Notes under the pieces: generated by a model
Databases searched by the model: none
What the model was told of the DNA's origin: nothing
The model's input: only the letters and a program-made list of their open reading frames with translations
Part shown: piece by piece, positions 1-11,152 of the stretch
How positions within the stretch are numbered: position 1 is the stretch's first letter
How the letters are laid out: the number at the start of each line of letters is the position of its first letter
Program-made: the position numbers and the translations under genes
DNA from: Bos javanicus
Taxonomy: Eukaryota; Chordata; Mammalia; Artiodactyla; Bovidae
Assembly: GCF_032452875.1 (NCBI RefSeq)
Contig: NW_026893682.1
Coordinates: 372,001-436,000, forward strand
Direction: 5' to 3'
DNA: 64,000 bases

Positions 1-389
1 TGACCAGTATATGGTAGCTACGTGATCATTCCATGACGAGCCACGTGAGCAGTGCATGATAGCCACGTGATGTGTGCATGAGTTACGTGAGCAGAGTATG
101 ATCAGCCACGTGATCAGTGCATGAGTGCCACGTGATCAGTGCATGATATGTCACGTGACAGGTGTGTGATCAGCCACGTGAACAGTGCATGATCAGCCAC
201 GTGATCAGTGCATGATCAGTTACGTGAGCAGTGTATGATCAGCCACGTGATCAGTGCATGGTCAGACACGTGAACAGTGTATGATCAGCCACGTGATCAG
301 TGCATGATATCCAAGTGATCAGTGCATGATCATCACGTGATCAGTGTATGATCAGCCACGTGAACAGTGCATGCTCAGTCACGTGATCT
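1..389 (+). repeat. Lead-in monomers before first D-block
   Basis: About 17 satellite monomers rich in fixed variants: CCAGTATATGG at about 4, a shortened unit GATGTGTGCATGAG near 70, GTGACAGGTGTGTG near 155 and GATATCCAAGTG near 306. The same series recurs before many D-blocks. The window opens inside this cycle, so its left part is cut off. Confidence 0.9.
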
Positions 390-633
390 GGGCCTGCTGA
401 GCTGCGTGATTACTGTCTGCTCATCTGCTTGACAATTGCCAGCTGAGCTGCACGATTCCTGCCTGTCATCTGCTTGACAATTGCCAGCTGTGCTGCGTAA
501 TTCCTGCCTGCTCAGCTGCTTGATTATTGCCAGCTGAGCAGCATGATTCCTCACACCTGAGTTCCATGATTATTGCCTGCTGACTGTTTGATTCGTGCCT
601 ACTCAGCTCTTTGTTTATTGCCTCCAGAGGCAC
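390..633 (+). repeat. D-block copy 1 (244 bp, reference)
   Basis: A 6-bp GGGCCT edge, ten units of 23,23,23,22,23,23,23,23,22,23 bp, then a 10-bp edge ending GAGGCAC. Odd units resemble GCTGAGCTGCGTGATT, even units GCTCATCTGCTTGACAATTG, giving a 46-bp dimer. Unit 1 matches the satellite monomer at 15 of 23 positions when aligned in register. CAGCTG occurs at 440, 485, 513 and 531, and CACGTG is absent. The minus strand holds a 62-codon frame (654 to 466) that opens with TTG only; I do not regard it as a gene. Junction type TCTGGGCC; mid-block type CACACCTGAG. Confidence 0.93.
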
Positions 634-1933
634 ATGATCAGTGTATGATAGCAAACATGATCAGCGCATGATCAGTCACATGATCAGCGCCATTAAGTCA
701 CGTGATCACTACATGATAGTCATGTGATCAGTCCATGCTCAGTCACGGTATCAGTGCATGATCAGCCACGTGATCAGTGCATGATCTGTCACATGATTAG
801 TGTATGATCATCCACGTGATCAGTGCATGGGCAGTCATGTGATCAGTGCATGATATAGACGTGATCAGTGCATGATCAGTCACGTGATCAGTGCATGATA
901 GCCACGTGATCAGTGCATGATCAGTCACGTGATCATGTATGATCAGCCACGTGATCAGTGCATGATAGCCACGTGATCAGTGCATGATCAGCCACGTGAT
1001 CAGTGCATGATCAGCCACGTGATCAGTGCATGATCAGTCACGTGATCAGTGCATGATCAGCCACGTGATCAGTGCATGATCAGCCACGTGATCAGTGCAT
1101 GATCAGCCACGTGATCAGTGCATGATCAGTCACGTGATCAGTGCATGATCAGCACGTGATCAGTGCATGATCAGCCACGTGATCAGTGCATGATAGCCAC
1201 GTGATCAGTGCATGATAGCCACGTGATCAGTGCATGATAGCCACGTGATCAGTGCATGATCAGTCACGTGATACATGTGTGATCAGCCACGTGATCAGTG
1301 CATGATGAGCCACGTGATCAGTGCATGATCAATTACGTGATCAGTGCATGATCAGTCACGTGACCAGTACATGGTTGCTACGTGATCATTGCATGATCAG
1401 CCACGTGAGCAGAGCATGATAGCCACGTGATCAGTGCATGATCAGTCACGTGATCAGTACATGATCAGTCACGTGAACAGTGCATGATCATTTACGTGAT
1501 CTGTGCATGATCAGTCACGTGACCAGTATATGGTAGCTACGTGATCATTCCATGACGAGCCACGTGAGCAGTGCATGATAGCCACGTGATGTGTGCATGA
1601 TCAGTTACGTGAGCAGAGTATGATCAGCCACGTGATCAGTGCATGAGTGCCACGTGATCAGTGCATGATATGTCACGTGACAGGTGTGTGATCAGCCACG
1701 TGAACAGTGCATGTTCAGCCACGTGATCAGTGCATGATAGCCACGTGATCAGTGCATGATCAGTTACGTGAGCAGTGTATGATCAGCCACGTGATCAGTG
1801 CATGGTCAGACACGTGAACAGTGTATGATCAGCCACGTGATCAGTGCATGATATCCAAGTGATCAGTGCATGATCATCACGTGATCAGTGTATGATCAGC
1901 CACGTGAACAGTGCATGCTCAGTCACGTGATCT
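634..1933 (+). repeat. Satellite between D-blocks 1 and 2
   Basis: Opens with the 3' flank (GCAAACATG, GCCATTAAG, CACGGTATC), then GATCTGTCACATGATTAG near 782 and GGGCAGTCATGTG near 829. A near-consensus run fills about 890-1250. Then come GGTTGCTACGTG near 1373 and the lead-in marker at about 1523. The D-block spacing of 1,544 bp is exactly repeated at 25445/26989. Confidence 0.9.
1355..1364. promoter_or_regulatory. GTCACGTGAC palindrome (representative E-box)
   Basis: A perfect 10-bp palindrome around CACGTG. It fits the extended E-box bound by bHLH-leucine-zipper proteins (USF, MITF/TFEB CLEAR element), and GTCACGTG also fits yeast CDEI (RTCACRTG). The same palindrome recurs wherever AGTCACGTGACCAG occurs. 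It is listed as an example of a site class present nearly once per monomer; there is no gene here to regulate, so promoter function is not claimed. Confidence 0.35.
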
Positions 1934-2177
1934 GGGCCTGCTGAGCTGCGTGATTACTGTCTGCTCATCTGCTTGACAATTGCCAGCTGAGCTGCACGAT
2001 TCCTGCCTGTCATCTGCTTGACAATTGCCAGCTGTGCTGCGTAATTCCTGCCTGCTCAGCTGCTTGATTATTGCCAGCTGAGCAGCATGATTCCTCACAC
2101 CTGAGTTCCATGATTATTGCCTGCTGACTGTTTGATTCGTGCCTACTCAGCTCTTTGTTTATTGCCTCCAGAGGCAC
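1934..2177 (+). repeat. D-block copy 2 (244 bp)
   Basis: Same structure and base sequence class as the copy at 390 (TCTGGGCC junction, CACACCTGAG centre), 411 bp after the marker. Its 3' side goes to GATAGCCATGTG and GATTAGTCACGTG, not to GATCTGTCACATG. This 3' flank class is shared with the copies at 15897, 26989 and 34137. Confidence 0.92.
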
Positions 2178-5100
2178 ATGATCAGTGTATGATAGCAAAC
2201 ATGATCAGCGCATGATCAGTCACATGATCAGCGCCATTAAGTCACGTGATCACTACATGATAGTCATGTGATCAGTCCATGCTCAGTCACGGTATCAGTG
2301 CATGATCAGCCACGTGATCAGTGCATGATCAGCCACGTGATCAGTGCATGATAGCCATGTGATCAGTGCATGATTAGTCACGTGATCAGTGCATGATCAG
2401 TCAGGTGATCAGTGCATGATCAGCCACGTGATCAGTGCATGATCAGTCACCTGATGGGTGTATGATCAGTCACGTGACCTGTACATGGTAGCTACATGAT
2501 CATTGCATGATCAGCCACGTGAGTAGTGCATGATAGCCACGTGATCAGTGCATGATCAGTCACGTGATCAGTGCATGATCAGTCATGTGATCAGTGCATG
2601 ATCAGGCACGTGATCAGTGCATGATCAGCCACGTGATCAGTGCATGATAGCCACGTGATCAGTGCATGATCAGTCACGTGATCAGTGCATGATCAGTCAC
2701 GTGATCAGTGCATGATCAGCCACGTGATCAGTGCATGATCAGCCACGTGATCAGTGCATGATCAGCCACGTGATCAGTGCATGATCAGTCACGTGATCAG
2801 TGCATGATCAGTCACGTGATCAGTGCATGATAGCCACGTGATCAGTGCATGATCAGCCACGTGATCAGTGCATGATAGCCACGTGATCAGTGCATGATCA
2901 GTCACGTGATCAGTGCATGATCAGTCACGTGACCAGTACATGGTAGCTACGTGATCATGCATGATCAGCCACGTGATCAGTGCATGATAGCCACGTGATC
3001 AGTGCATGATCAGCCACGTGATCAGTGCATGATCAGTCACGTGATCAGTGCATGATAGCCACGTGATCAGTGCATGATCAGCCACGTGATCAGTGCATGA
3101 TCAGCCACGTGATCAGTGCATGATAGCCACGTGATCAGTGCATGATCAGTCACGTGATCAGTGCATGATCAGCCACGTGATCAGTGCATGATCAGCCACG
3201 TGATCAGTGCATGATCAGCCACGTGATCAGTGCATGATAGCCACGTGATCAGTGCATGATCAGTCACGTGATCAGTGCATGATCAGCCACGTGATCAGTG
3301 CATGATCAGCCACGTGATCAGTGCATGATCAGCCACGTGATCAGTGCATGATCAGTCACGTGATCAGTGCATGATCATTTACGTGATCAGTGCATGATCA
3401 GTCACGTGACCAGTATATGGTTGCTACGTGATCATTGCATGACAGCCACGTGAGCAGTGCATGATAGCCACGTGATGTGTGCATGAGTTACGTGAGCAGA
3501 GTATGATCAGCCACGTGATCAGTGCATGAGTGCCACGTGATCAGTGCATGATAGTCACGTGATCAGTGCATGATCAGCCACGTGATCAGTGCATGATCAG
3601 CCACGTGATCAGTGCATGATAGCCACGTGATCAGTGCATGATCAGTCACGTGATCAGTGCATGATCAGCCACGTGATCAGTGCATGATCAGTCACATGAT
3701 CAGTGCATGATCATCCACGTGATCAGTGCATGGGCAGTCATGTGATCAGTGCATGATATCACGTGATCAGTGCATGATCAGTCACGTGATCAGTGCATGA
3801 TAGCCACGTGATCAGTGCATGATCAGTCACCTGATGGGTGTATGATCATTCACGTGACCTGTACATGGTAGCTACATGATCATTGCATGATCAGCCACGT
3901 GAGTAGTGCATGATAGCCACGTGATCAGTGCATGATCAGTCACGTGATCAGTGCATGATCAGTCATGTGACCAGTACATGGTAGCTGCGTGATCATGCAT
4001 GATCAGCCACGTGATCAGTGCATGATAGCCACGTGATCAGTGCATGATCAGTCACGTGATCAGTGCATGATCAGTCACGTGATCAGTGCATGATCAGTCA
4101 CGTGATCAGTGCATGATCAGGCACGTGATCAGTGCATGATCAGCCACGTGATCAGTGCATGATAGCCACGTGATCAGTGCATGATCAGTCACGTGATCAG
4201 TGCATGATCAGTCACGTGATCAGTGTATGATCAGCCACGTGATCAGTGCATGATCAGCCACGTGATCAGTGCATGATCAGTCACGTGATCAGTGCATGAT
4301 CAGTCACGTGACCAGTGCATGGTAGCTACGTGATCATTGCATGATCAGCCACGTGATCAGTGCATGATAGCCACGTGATCAGTGCATGATAGCCACGTGA
4401 TCAGTGCATGATCAGTCATGTGATAGTGTGATCAGCCACGTGATCAGTGCATGATATCCACGTGATCAGTGCATGATCAGTCACGTGATCAGTGCATGAG
4501 AGCCACGTGATCAGTGCATGATCAGTCACGTGATCATGTGTGATCAGCCACGTGATCAGTGCATGATGAGCCACGTGATCAGTGCATGATCAATTACGTG
4601 ATCAGTGCATGATCAGTCACGTGACCAGTACATGGTTGCTACGTGATCAGTGCATGATCAGCCACGTGAGCAGTGCATGATAGCCACGTGATCAGTGCAT
4701 GATCAGTCACGTGATCAGTGCATGATCAGTCACGTGATCAGTGCATGATCATTTACGTGATCAGTGCATGATCAGTCACGTGCCAGTATATGCTACGTGA
4801 TCAGTGCATGACAGCCACGTGATCAGTGCATGATAGCCACGTGATCAGTGCATGAGTTACGTGATCAGTGTATGATCAGCCACGTGATCAGTGCATGAGT
4901 GCCACGTGATCAGTGCATGATAGCCACGTGACAGTGTGTGATCAGCCACGTGATCAGTGCATGATCAGCCACGTGATCAGTGCATGATAGCCACGTGATC
5001 AGTGCATGATCAGTCATGTGATGTGTGTCAGCCACGTGATCAGTGCATGATATCCACGTGATCAGTGCATGACAGCCACGTGATCAGTGCATGATAGCCA

Positions 5101-5783
5101 CGTGATCAGTGCATGATCAGTCACGTGATCATGTGTGATCAGCCACGTGATCAGTGCATGATGAGCCACGTGATCAGTGCATGATCAATTACGTGATCAG
5201 TGCATGATCAGTCACGTGACCAGTACATGGTTGCTACGTGATCGTTGCATGATCAGCCACGTGAGCAGTGCATGATAGCCACGTGATCAGTGCATGATCA
5301 GTCACGTGATCAGTGCATGATCAGTCACGTGAACAGTGCATGATCATTTACGTGATCAGTGCATGATCAGTCACGTGACCAGTATATGGTAGCTACGTGA
5401 TCATTCCATGACAGCCACGTGAGCAGTGCATGATAGCCACGTGATGTGTGCATGAGTTACGTGAGCAGTGTATGATCAGCCACGTGATCAGTGCATGAGT
5501 GCCACGTGATCAGTGCATGATATGTCACGTGACAGTGTGTGATCAGCCACGTGAACAGTGCATGTCAGCCACGTGATCAGTGCATGATAGCCACGTGATC
5601 AGTGCATGATCAGTTACGTGAGCAGTGTATGATCAGCCACGTGATCAGTGCATGGTCAGACACGTGAACAGTGTATGATCAGCCACGTGATCAGTGCATG
5701 ATATCCACGTGATCAGTGCATGATCATCACGTGATCAGTGTATGATCAGCCACGTGAACAGTGCATGCTCAGTCACGTGATCA
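2178..5783 (+). repeat. Satellite between D-blocks 2 and 3, with D-less cycle
   Basis: Holds CACCTGATGGGTG near 2449 and again near 3828, long near-consensus runs (about 2560-2930 and 2960-3390), and a lead-in marker at about 3410 that is not followed by a D-block: the cycle passes straight to GGGCAGTCATGTG near 3732. Further markers lie near 4784 and 5380; the last leads to the next D-block about 405 bp on. Confidence 0.88.
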
Positions 5784-6027
5784 GGGCCTGCTGAGCTGCG
5801 TGATTACTGTCTGCTCATCTGCTTGACAATTGCCAGCTGAGCTGCACGATTCCTGCCTGTCATCTGCTTGACAATTGCCAGCTGTGCTGCGTAATTCCTG
5901 CCTGCTCAGCTGCTTGATTATTGCCAGCTGAGCAGCATGATTCCTCACACCTGAGTTCCATGATTATTGCCTGCTGACTGTTTGATTCGTGCCTACTCAG
6001 CTCTTTGTTTATTGCCTCCAGAGGCAC
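5784..6027 (+). repeat. D-block copy 3 (244 bp)
   Basis: Intact copy with TCAGGGCC junction and CACACCTGAG centre, about 405 bp after a marker. The next D-block lies only 681 bp downstream, one of the three closest pairs in the window (others 37511/38193 and 58303/58825). Confidence 0.92.
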
Positions 6028-6464
6028 ATGATCAGTGTATGATAGCAAACATGATCAGCGCATGATCAGTCACATGATCAGCGCCATTAAGTCACGTGAT
6101 CACTACATGATAGTCATGTGATCAGTCCATGCTCAGTCACGGTATCAGTGCATGATCAGCCACGTGATCAGTGCATGATGCCACGTGATCAGTGCATGAT
6201 ATGTCACGTGATCAGTGTGTGATCAGCCACGTGATCAGTGCATGATCAGCCACGTGATCAGTGCATGATAGCCACGTGATCAGTGCATGATCAGTCACGT
6301 GATCAGTGTATGATCAGCCACGTGATCAGTGCATGGTCAGACACGTGATCAGTGCATGATCAGCCACGTGATCAGTGCATGATAGCCACGTGATCAGTGC
6401 ATGATCATCACGTGATCAGTGCATGATCAGCCACGTGATCAGTGCATGATCAGTCACGTGATCA
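6028..6464 (+). repeat. Short satellite spacer (437 bp)
   Basis: Regular 3' flank with CACGGTATC, then a partly homogenised lead-in: several positions that read GAACAG or GATATCC elsewhere have become GATCAG or GATAGCC here. This suggests conversion toward the simple monomer. Confidence 0.88.
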
Positions 6465-6706
6465 GGGCCTGCTGAGCTGCGTGATTACTGTCTGCTCATC
6501 TGCTTGACAATTGCCAGCTGAGCTGCACGATTCCTGCCTGTCATCTGCTTGACAATTGCCAGCTGTGCTGCGTAATTCTGCCTGATCAGCTGCTTGATTA
6601 TTGCCAGCTGAGCAGCATGATTCCTCACACCTGTGTTCCATGATTATTGCCTGCTGACTGTTTGATTGTGCCTACTCAGCTCTTTGTTCATTGCCTCCAG
6701 AGGCAC
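6465..6706 (+). repeat. D-block copy 4 (242 bp, two 1-bp deletions)
   Basis: Two single-base deletions (AATTCTGCC instead of AATTCCTGCC; GATTGTGCC instead of GATTCGTGCC), CTGTGTTCC in the centre, and TTGTTCATTGCC in place of TTGTTTATTGCC. The minus-strand frame is therefore broken. The CTGTGTTCC variant is shared only with the copy at 37511, which supports homology of the two regions. Confidence 0.9.
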
Positions 6707-7143
6707 ATGATCAGTGTATGATAGCAAACATGATCAGTGCATGATCAGTCACATGATCAGTGCCATTAAGTCACGTGATCAGTGCATGATAGTCATGTGA
6801 TCAGTGCATGATCAGTCACGTGATCAGTGCATGATCAGCCACGTGATCAGTGCATGAGTGCCACGTGATCAGTGCATGATATGTCACGTGACAGTGTGTG
6901 ATCAGCCACGTGATCAGTGCATGATCAGCCACGTGATCAGTGCATGATAGCCACGTGATCAGTGCATGATCAGTTACGTGAGCAGTGTATGATCAGCCAC
7001 GTGATCAGTGCATGGTCAGACACGTGAACAGTGTATGATCAGCCACGTGATCAGTGCATGATATCCACGTGATCAGTGCATGATCATCACGTGATCAGTG
7101 TATGATCAGCCACGTGAACAGTGCATGCTCAGTCACGTGATCT
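6707..7143 (+). repeat. Short satellite spacer (437 bp)
   Basis: The 3' flank is homogenised (no CACGGTATC; consensus CACGTGATC is present instead), followed by a regular lead-in with GGTCAGACACGTG and GATATCCACGTG. It corresponds to the spacer at 37755-38192. Confidence 0.88.
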
Positions 7144-7387
7144 GGGCCTGCTGAGCTGCGTGATTACTGTCTGCTCATCTGCTTGACAATTGCCAGCTGA
7201 GCTGCACGATTCCTGCCTGTCATCTGCTTGACAATTGCCAGCTGTGCTGCATAATTCCTGCCTGCTCAGCTGCTTGATTATTGCCAGCTGAGCAGCATGA
7301 TTCCTCACACCTGAGTTCCATGATTATTGCCTGCTGACTGTTTGATTCGTGCCTACTCAGCTCTTTGTTTATTGCCTCCAGAGGCAC
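7144..7387 (+). repeat. D-block copy 5 (244 bp)
   Basis: Intact length, TCTGGGCC junction. Private change GCTGCATAATTCC where other copies have GCTGCGTAATTCC: a C-to-T-type loss of a CpG on the minus strand. Confidence 0.92.
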
Positions 7388-9503
7388 ATGATCAGTGTAT
7401 GATAGCAAACATGATCAGCGCATGATCAGTCACATGATCAGCGCCATTAAGTCACGTGATCACTACATGATAGTCATGTGATCAGTCCATGCTCAGTCAC
7501 GGTATCAGTGCATGATCAGCCACGTGATCAGTGCATGATCTGTCACATGATTAGTGCATGATCATCCACGTGATCAGTGCATGGGCAGTCATGTGATCAG
7601 TGCATGATATAGACGTGATCAGTGCATGATCAGTCTCGTGATCAGTGCATGATAGCCACGTGATCAGTGCATGATCAGTCACCTGATGGGTGTATGATCA
7701 TTCACGTGACCTGTACATGGTAGCTACATGATCATTGCATGATCAGCCACGTGAGTAGTGCATGATAGCCACGTGATCAGTGCATGATCAGTCACGTGCC
7801 AGTACATGGTAGCTACGTGATCAGTGCATGATCAGCCACGTGATCAGTGCATGATAGCCACGTGATCAGTGCATGAGTCACGTGATCAGTGCATGATCAG
7901 CCACGTGATCAGTGCATGAGCCACGTGATCAGTGCATGATAGCCACGTGATCAGTGTATGATCAGCCACGTGATCAGTGCATGATAGCCACGTGATCAGT
8001 GCATGATCAGTCACGTGATCAGTGCATGATCAGTCACGTGATCAGTGCATGATCAGCCACGTGATCAGTGCATGATCAGCCACGTGATCAGTGCATGATC
8101 AATTACGTGATCAGTGCATGATCAGTCACGTGATCAGTGCATGATAGCTACGTGATCAGTGCATGATCAGCCACGTGATCAGTGCATGATAGCCACGTGA
8201 TCAGTGCATGATCAGTCACGTGATCAGTGCATGATCAGCCACGTGATCAGTGCATGATAGCCACGTGATCAGTGCATGATCAGTCACGTGATCAGTGCAT
8301 GATAGCCACGTGATCAGTGCATGATCAGTCACGTGATCATGTGTGATCAGCCACGTGATCAGTGCATGATCAGCCACGTGATCAGTGCATGATCAATTAC
8401 GTGATCAGTGCATGATCAGTCACGTGACCAGTGCATGGTAGCTACGTGATCAGTGCATGATCAGCCACGTGATCAGTGCATGATAGCCACGTGATCAGTG
8501 CATGATCAGTCACGTGATCAGTGTGATCAGCCACGTGATCAGTGCATGATATCCACGTGATCAGTGCATGATCAGTCACGTGATCAGTGCATGATAGCCA
8601 CGTGATCAGTGCATGATCAGTCACGTGATCATGTGTGATCAGCCACGTGATCAGTGCATGATCAGCCACGTGATCAGTGCATGATCAATTACGTGATCAG
8701 TGCATGATCAGTCACGTGACCAGTACATGGTAGCTACGTGATCAGTGCATGATCAGCCACGTGATCAGTGCATGATAGCCACGTGATCAGTGCATGATCA
8801 GTCACGTGATCAGTGCATGATCAGTCACGTGATCAGTGCATGATCAGTCACGTGATCAGTGCATGATCAGTCACGTGCCAGTATATGGTGATCAGTGCAT
8901 GATCAGCCACGTGATCAGTGCATGATAGCCACGTGATCAGTGCATGAGTTACGTGATCAGTGCATGATCAGCCACGTGATCAGTGCATGATGCCACGTGA
9001 TCAGTGCATGATAGCCACGTGATCAGTGCATGATCAGCCACGTGATCAGTGCATGATCAGCCACGTGATCAGTGCATGATAGCCACGTGATCAGTGCATG
9101 ATCAGTCACGTGATCAGTGCATGATCAGTCACGTGATCAGTGCATGATCAGCCACGTGATCAGTGCATGATCAGCCACGTGATCAGTGCATGATCAGTCA
9201 CGTGATCAGTGCATGATCAGTCACGTGATCAGTGCATGATAGCTACGTGATCAGTGCATGATCAGCCACGTGATCAGTGCATGATAGCCACGTGATCAGT
9301 GCATGATAGCCACGTGATCAGTGCATGATCAGTCACGTGATCAGTGTATGATCAGCCACGTGATCAGTGCATGATCAGCCACGTGATCAGTGCATGATCA
9401 GCCACGTGATCAGTGCATGATAGCCACGTGATCAGTGCATGATCAGTCACGTGATCAGTGCATGATCAGCCACGTGATCAGTGCATGCTCAGTCACGTGA
9501 TCA
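7388..9503 (+). repeat. Satellite between D-blocks 5 and 6
   Basis: 3' flank with GATCTGTCACATG and CACCTGATGGGTG, then more than 1.5 kb of mostly near-consensus monomers with TAGCTACGTG marks. At 8442-8669 the 22/23-bp unit order leaves an open minus-strand frame of 75 codons made only of repeat (DHALITWL motif). A three-residue variant of it sits at 40006-40233. This is evidence of duplication, not of a gene. Confidence 0.9.
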
Positions 9504-9747
9504 GGGCCTGCTGAGCTGCGTGATTACTGTCTGCTCATCTGCTTGACAATTGCCAGCTGAGCTGCACGATTCCTGCCTGTCATCTGCTTGACAATTGCCA
9601 GCTGTGCTGCGTAATTCCTGCCTGCTCAGCTGCTTGATTATTGCCAGCTGAGCAGCATGATTCCTCACAGCTGAGTTCCATGATTATTGCCTGCTGACTG
9701 TTTGATTCGTGCCTACTCAGCTCTTTGTTTATTGCCTCCAGAGGCAC
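9504..9747 (+). repeat. D-block copy 6 (244 bp, CACAGCTGAG type)
   Basis: Centre reads CTCACAGCTGAG instead of CTCACACCTGAG, creating one more CAGCTG. The change is shared with the copies at 50147 and 51442. Both flanks (GATCAGTGCATGCTCAG before; CATGATCAGTGCATG after) match the copy at 41078 better than any other. Confidence 0.92.
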
Positions 9748-10908
9748 ATGATCAGTGTATGATAGCAAACATGATCAGTGCATGATCAGTCACATGATCA
9801 GCGCCATTAAGTCACGTGATCACTACATGATAGTCATGTGATCAGTCCATGCTCAGTCACGGTATCAGTGCATGATCAGCCACGTGATCAGTGCATGATC
9901 AGTCACATGATCAGTGTATGATCATCCACGTGATCAGTGCATGATCAGTCATGTGATCAGTGCATGATATAGACGTGATCAGTGCATGATCAGTCACGTG
10001 ATCAGTGCATGATAGCCACGTGATCAGTGCATGATCAGTCACGTGATCAGTGTATGATCAGCCACGTGATCAGTGCATGATCAGCCACGTGATCAGTGCA
10101 TGATCAGCCACGTGATCAGTGCATGATCAGTCACGTGATCAGTGCATGATAGCCACGTGATCAGTGCATGATCAGCCACGTGATCAGTGCATGATAGCCA
10201 CGTGATCAGTGCATGATAGCCACGTGATCAGTGCATGATCAGTCACGTGATACATGTGTGATCAGCCACGTGATCAGTGCATGATGAGCCACGTGATCAG
10301 TGCATGATCAATTACGTGATCAGTGCATGATCAGTCACGTGACCAGTACATGGTTGCTACGTGATCGTTGCATGATCAGCCACGTGAGCAGAGCATGATA
10401 GCCACGTGATCAGTGCATGATCAGTCACGTGATCAGTACATGATCAGTCACGTGAACAGTGCATGATCATTTACGTGATCAGTGCATGATCAGTCACGTG
10501 CCAGTATATGGTAGCTACGTGATCATTCCATGACGAGCCACGTGAGCAGTGCATGATAGCCACGTGATGTGTGCATGAGTTACGTGAGCAGAGTATGATC
10601 AGCCACGTGATCAGTGCATGAGTGCCACGTGATCAGTGCATGATATGTCACGTGACAGGTGTGTGATCAGCCACGTGATCAGTGCATGTTCAGCCACGTG
10701 ATCAGTGCATGATAGCCACGTGATCAGTGCATGATCAGTTACGTGAGCAGTGTATGATCAGCCACGTGATCAGTGCATGGTCAGACACGTGAACAGTGTA
10801 TGATCAGCCACGTGATCAGTGCATGATATCCAAGTGATCAGTGCATGATCATCACGTGATCAGTGTATGATCAGCCACGTGAACAGTGCATGCTCAGTCA
10901 CGTGATCA
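9748..10908 (+). repeat. Satellite between D-blocks 6 and 7
   Basis: Partly homogenised 3' flank, near-consensus run, then GATACATGTGTGATC near 10250, GATCAATTACGTG, GGTTGCTACGTGATCG and the marker at about 10501. D-block spacing of 1,405 bp matches 41078-42482 (1,404 bp). Confidence 0.9.
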
Positions 10909-11152
10909 GGGCCTGCTGAGCTGCGTGATTACTGTCTGCTCATCTGCTTGACAATTGCCAGCTGAGCTGCACGATTCCTGCCTGTCATCTGCTTGACAAT
11001 TGCCAGCTGTGCTGCGTAATTCCTGCCTGCTCAGCTGCTTGATTATTGCCAGCTGAGCAGCATGATTCCTCACACCTGAGTTCCATGATTATTGCCTGCT
11101 GACTGTTTGATTCGTGCCTACTCAGCTCTTTGTTTATTGCCTCCAGAGGCAC
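10909..11152 (+). repeat. D-block copy 7 (244 bp)
   Basis: Intact copy, TCAGGGCC junction, CACACCTGAG centre, 408 bp after a marker reading GTGCCAGTATATGG (one base short of GTGACCAG). The same short marker occurs before the homologous copy at 42482. Confidence 0.92.

Noticed and set aside
390..633. D-block as a transposon or integrated element
   Set aside because: No terminal inverted repeats, no target-site duplication, no transposase, no poly-A tail; block and satellite share one continuous 23-bp register.
466..654. Recurrent 62-codon open frame on the minus strand of D-blocks, seen in most of the 29 copies
   Set aside because: It opens at TTG, not ATG; it is made of ten tandem repeat units (SRHES, GNNQA-type echoes); its copies agree because the DNA is duplicated, not because the protein is constrained. 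Two copies are frameshifted (23224, 41078), others broken (6465, 55307, 60304, 62800), and no promoter or domain is seen.
8442..8669. 75-codon minus-strand frames (8442-8669, 40006-40233) and the 65-codon frame at 18808-19005
   Set aside because: Pure translation of 22/23-bp monomers (DHALITWL repeats) where unit-length changes happen to avoid TGA. Useful as a duplication marker, not as a gene.
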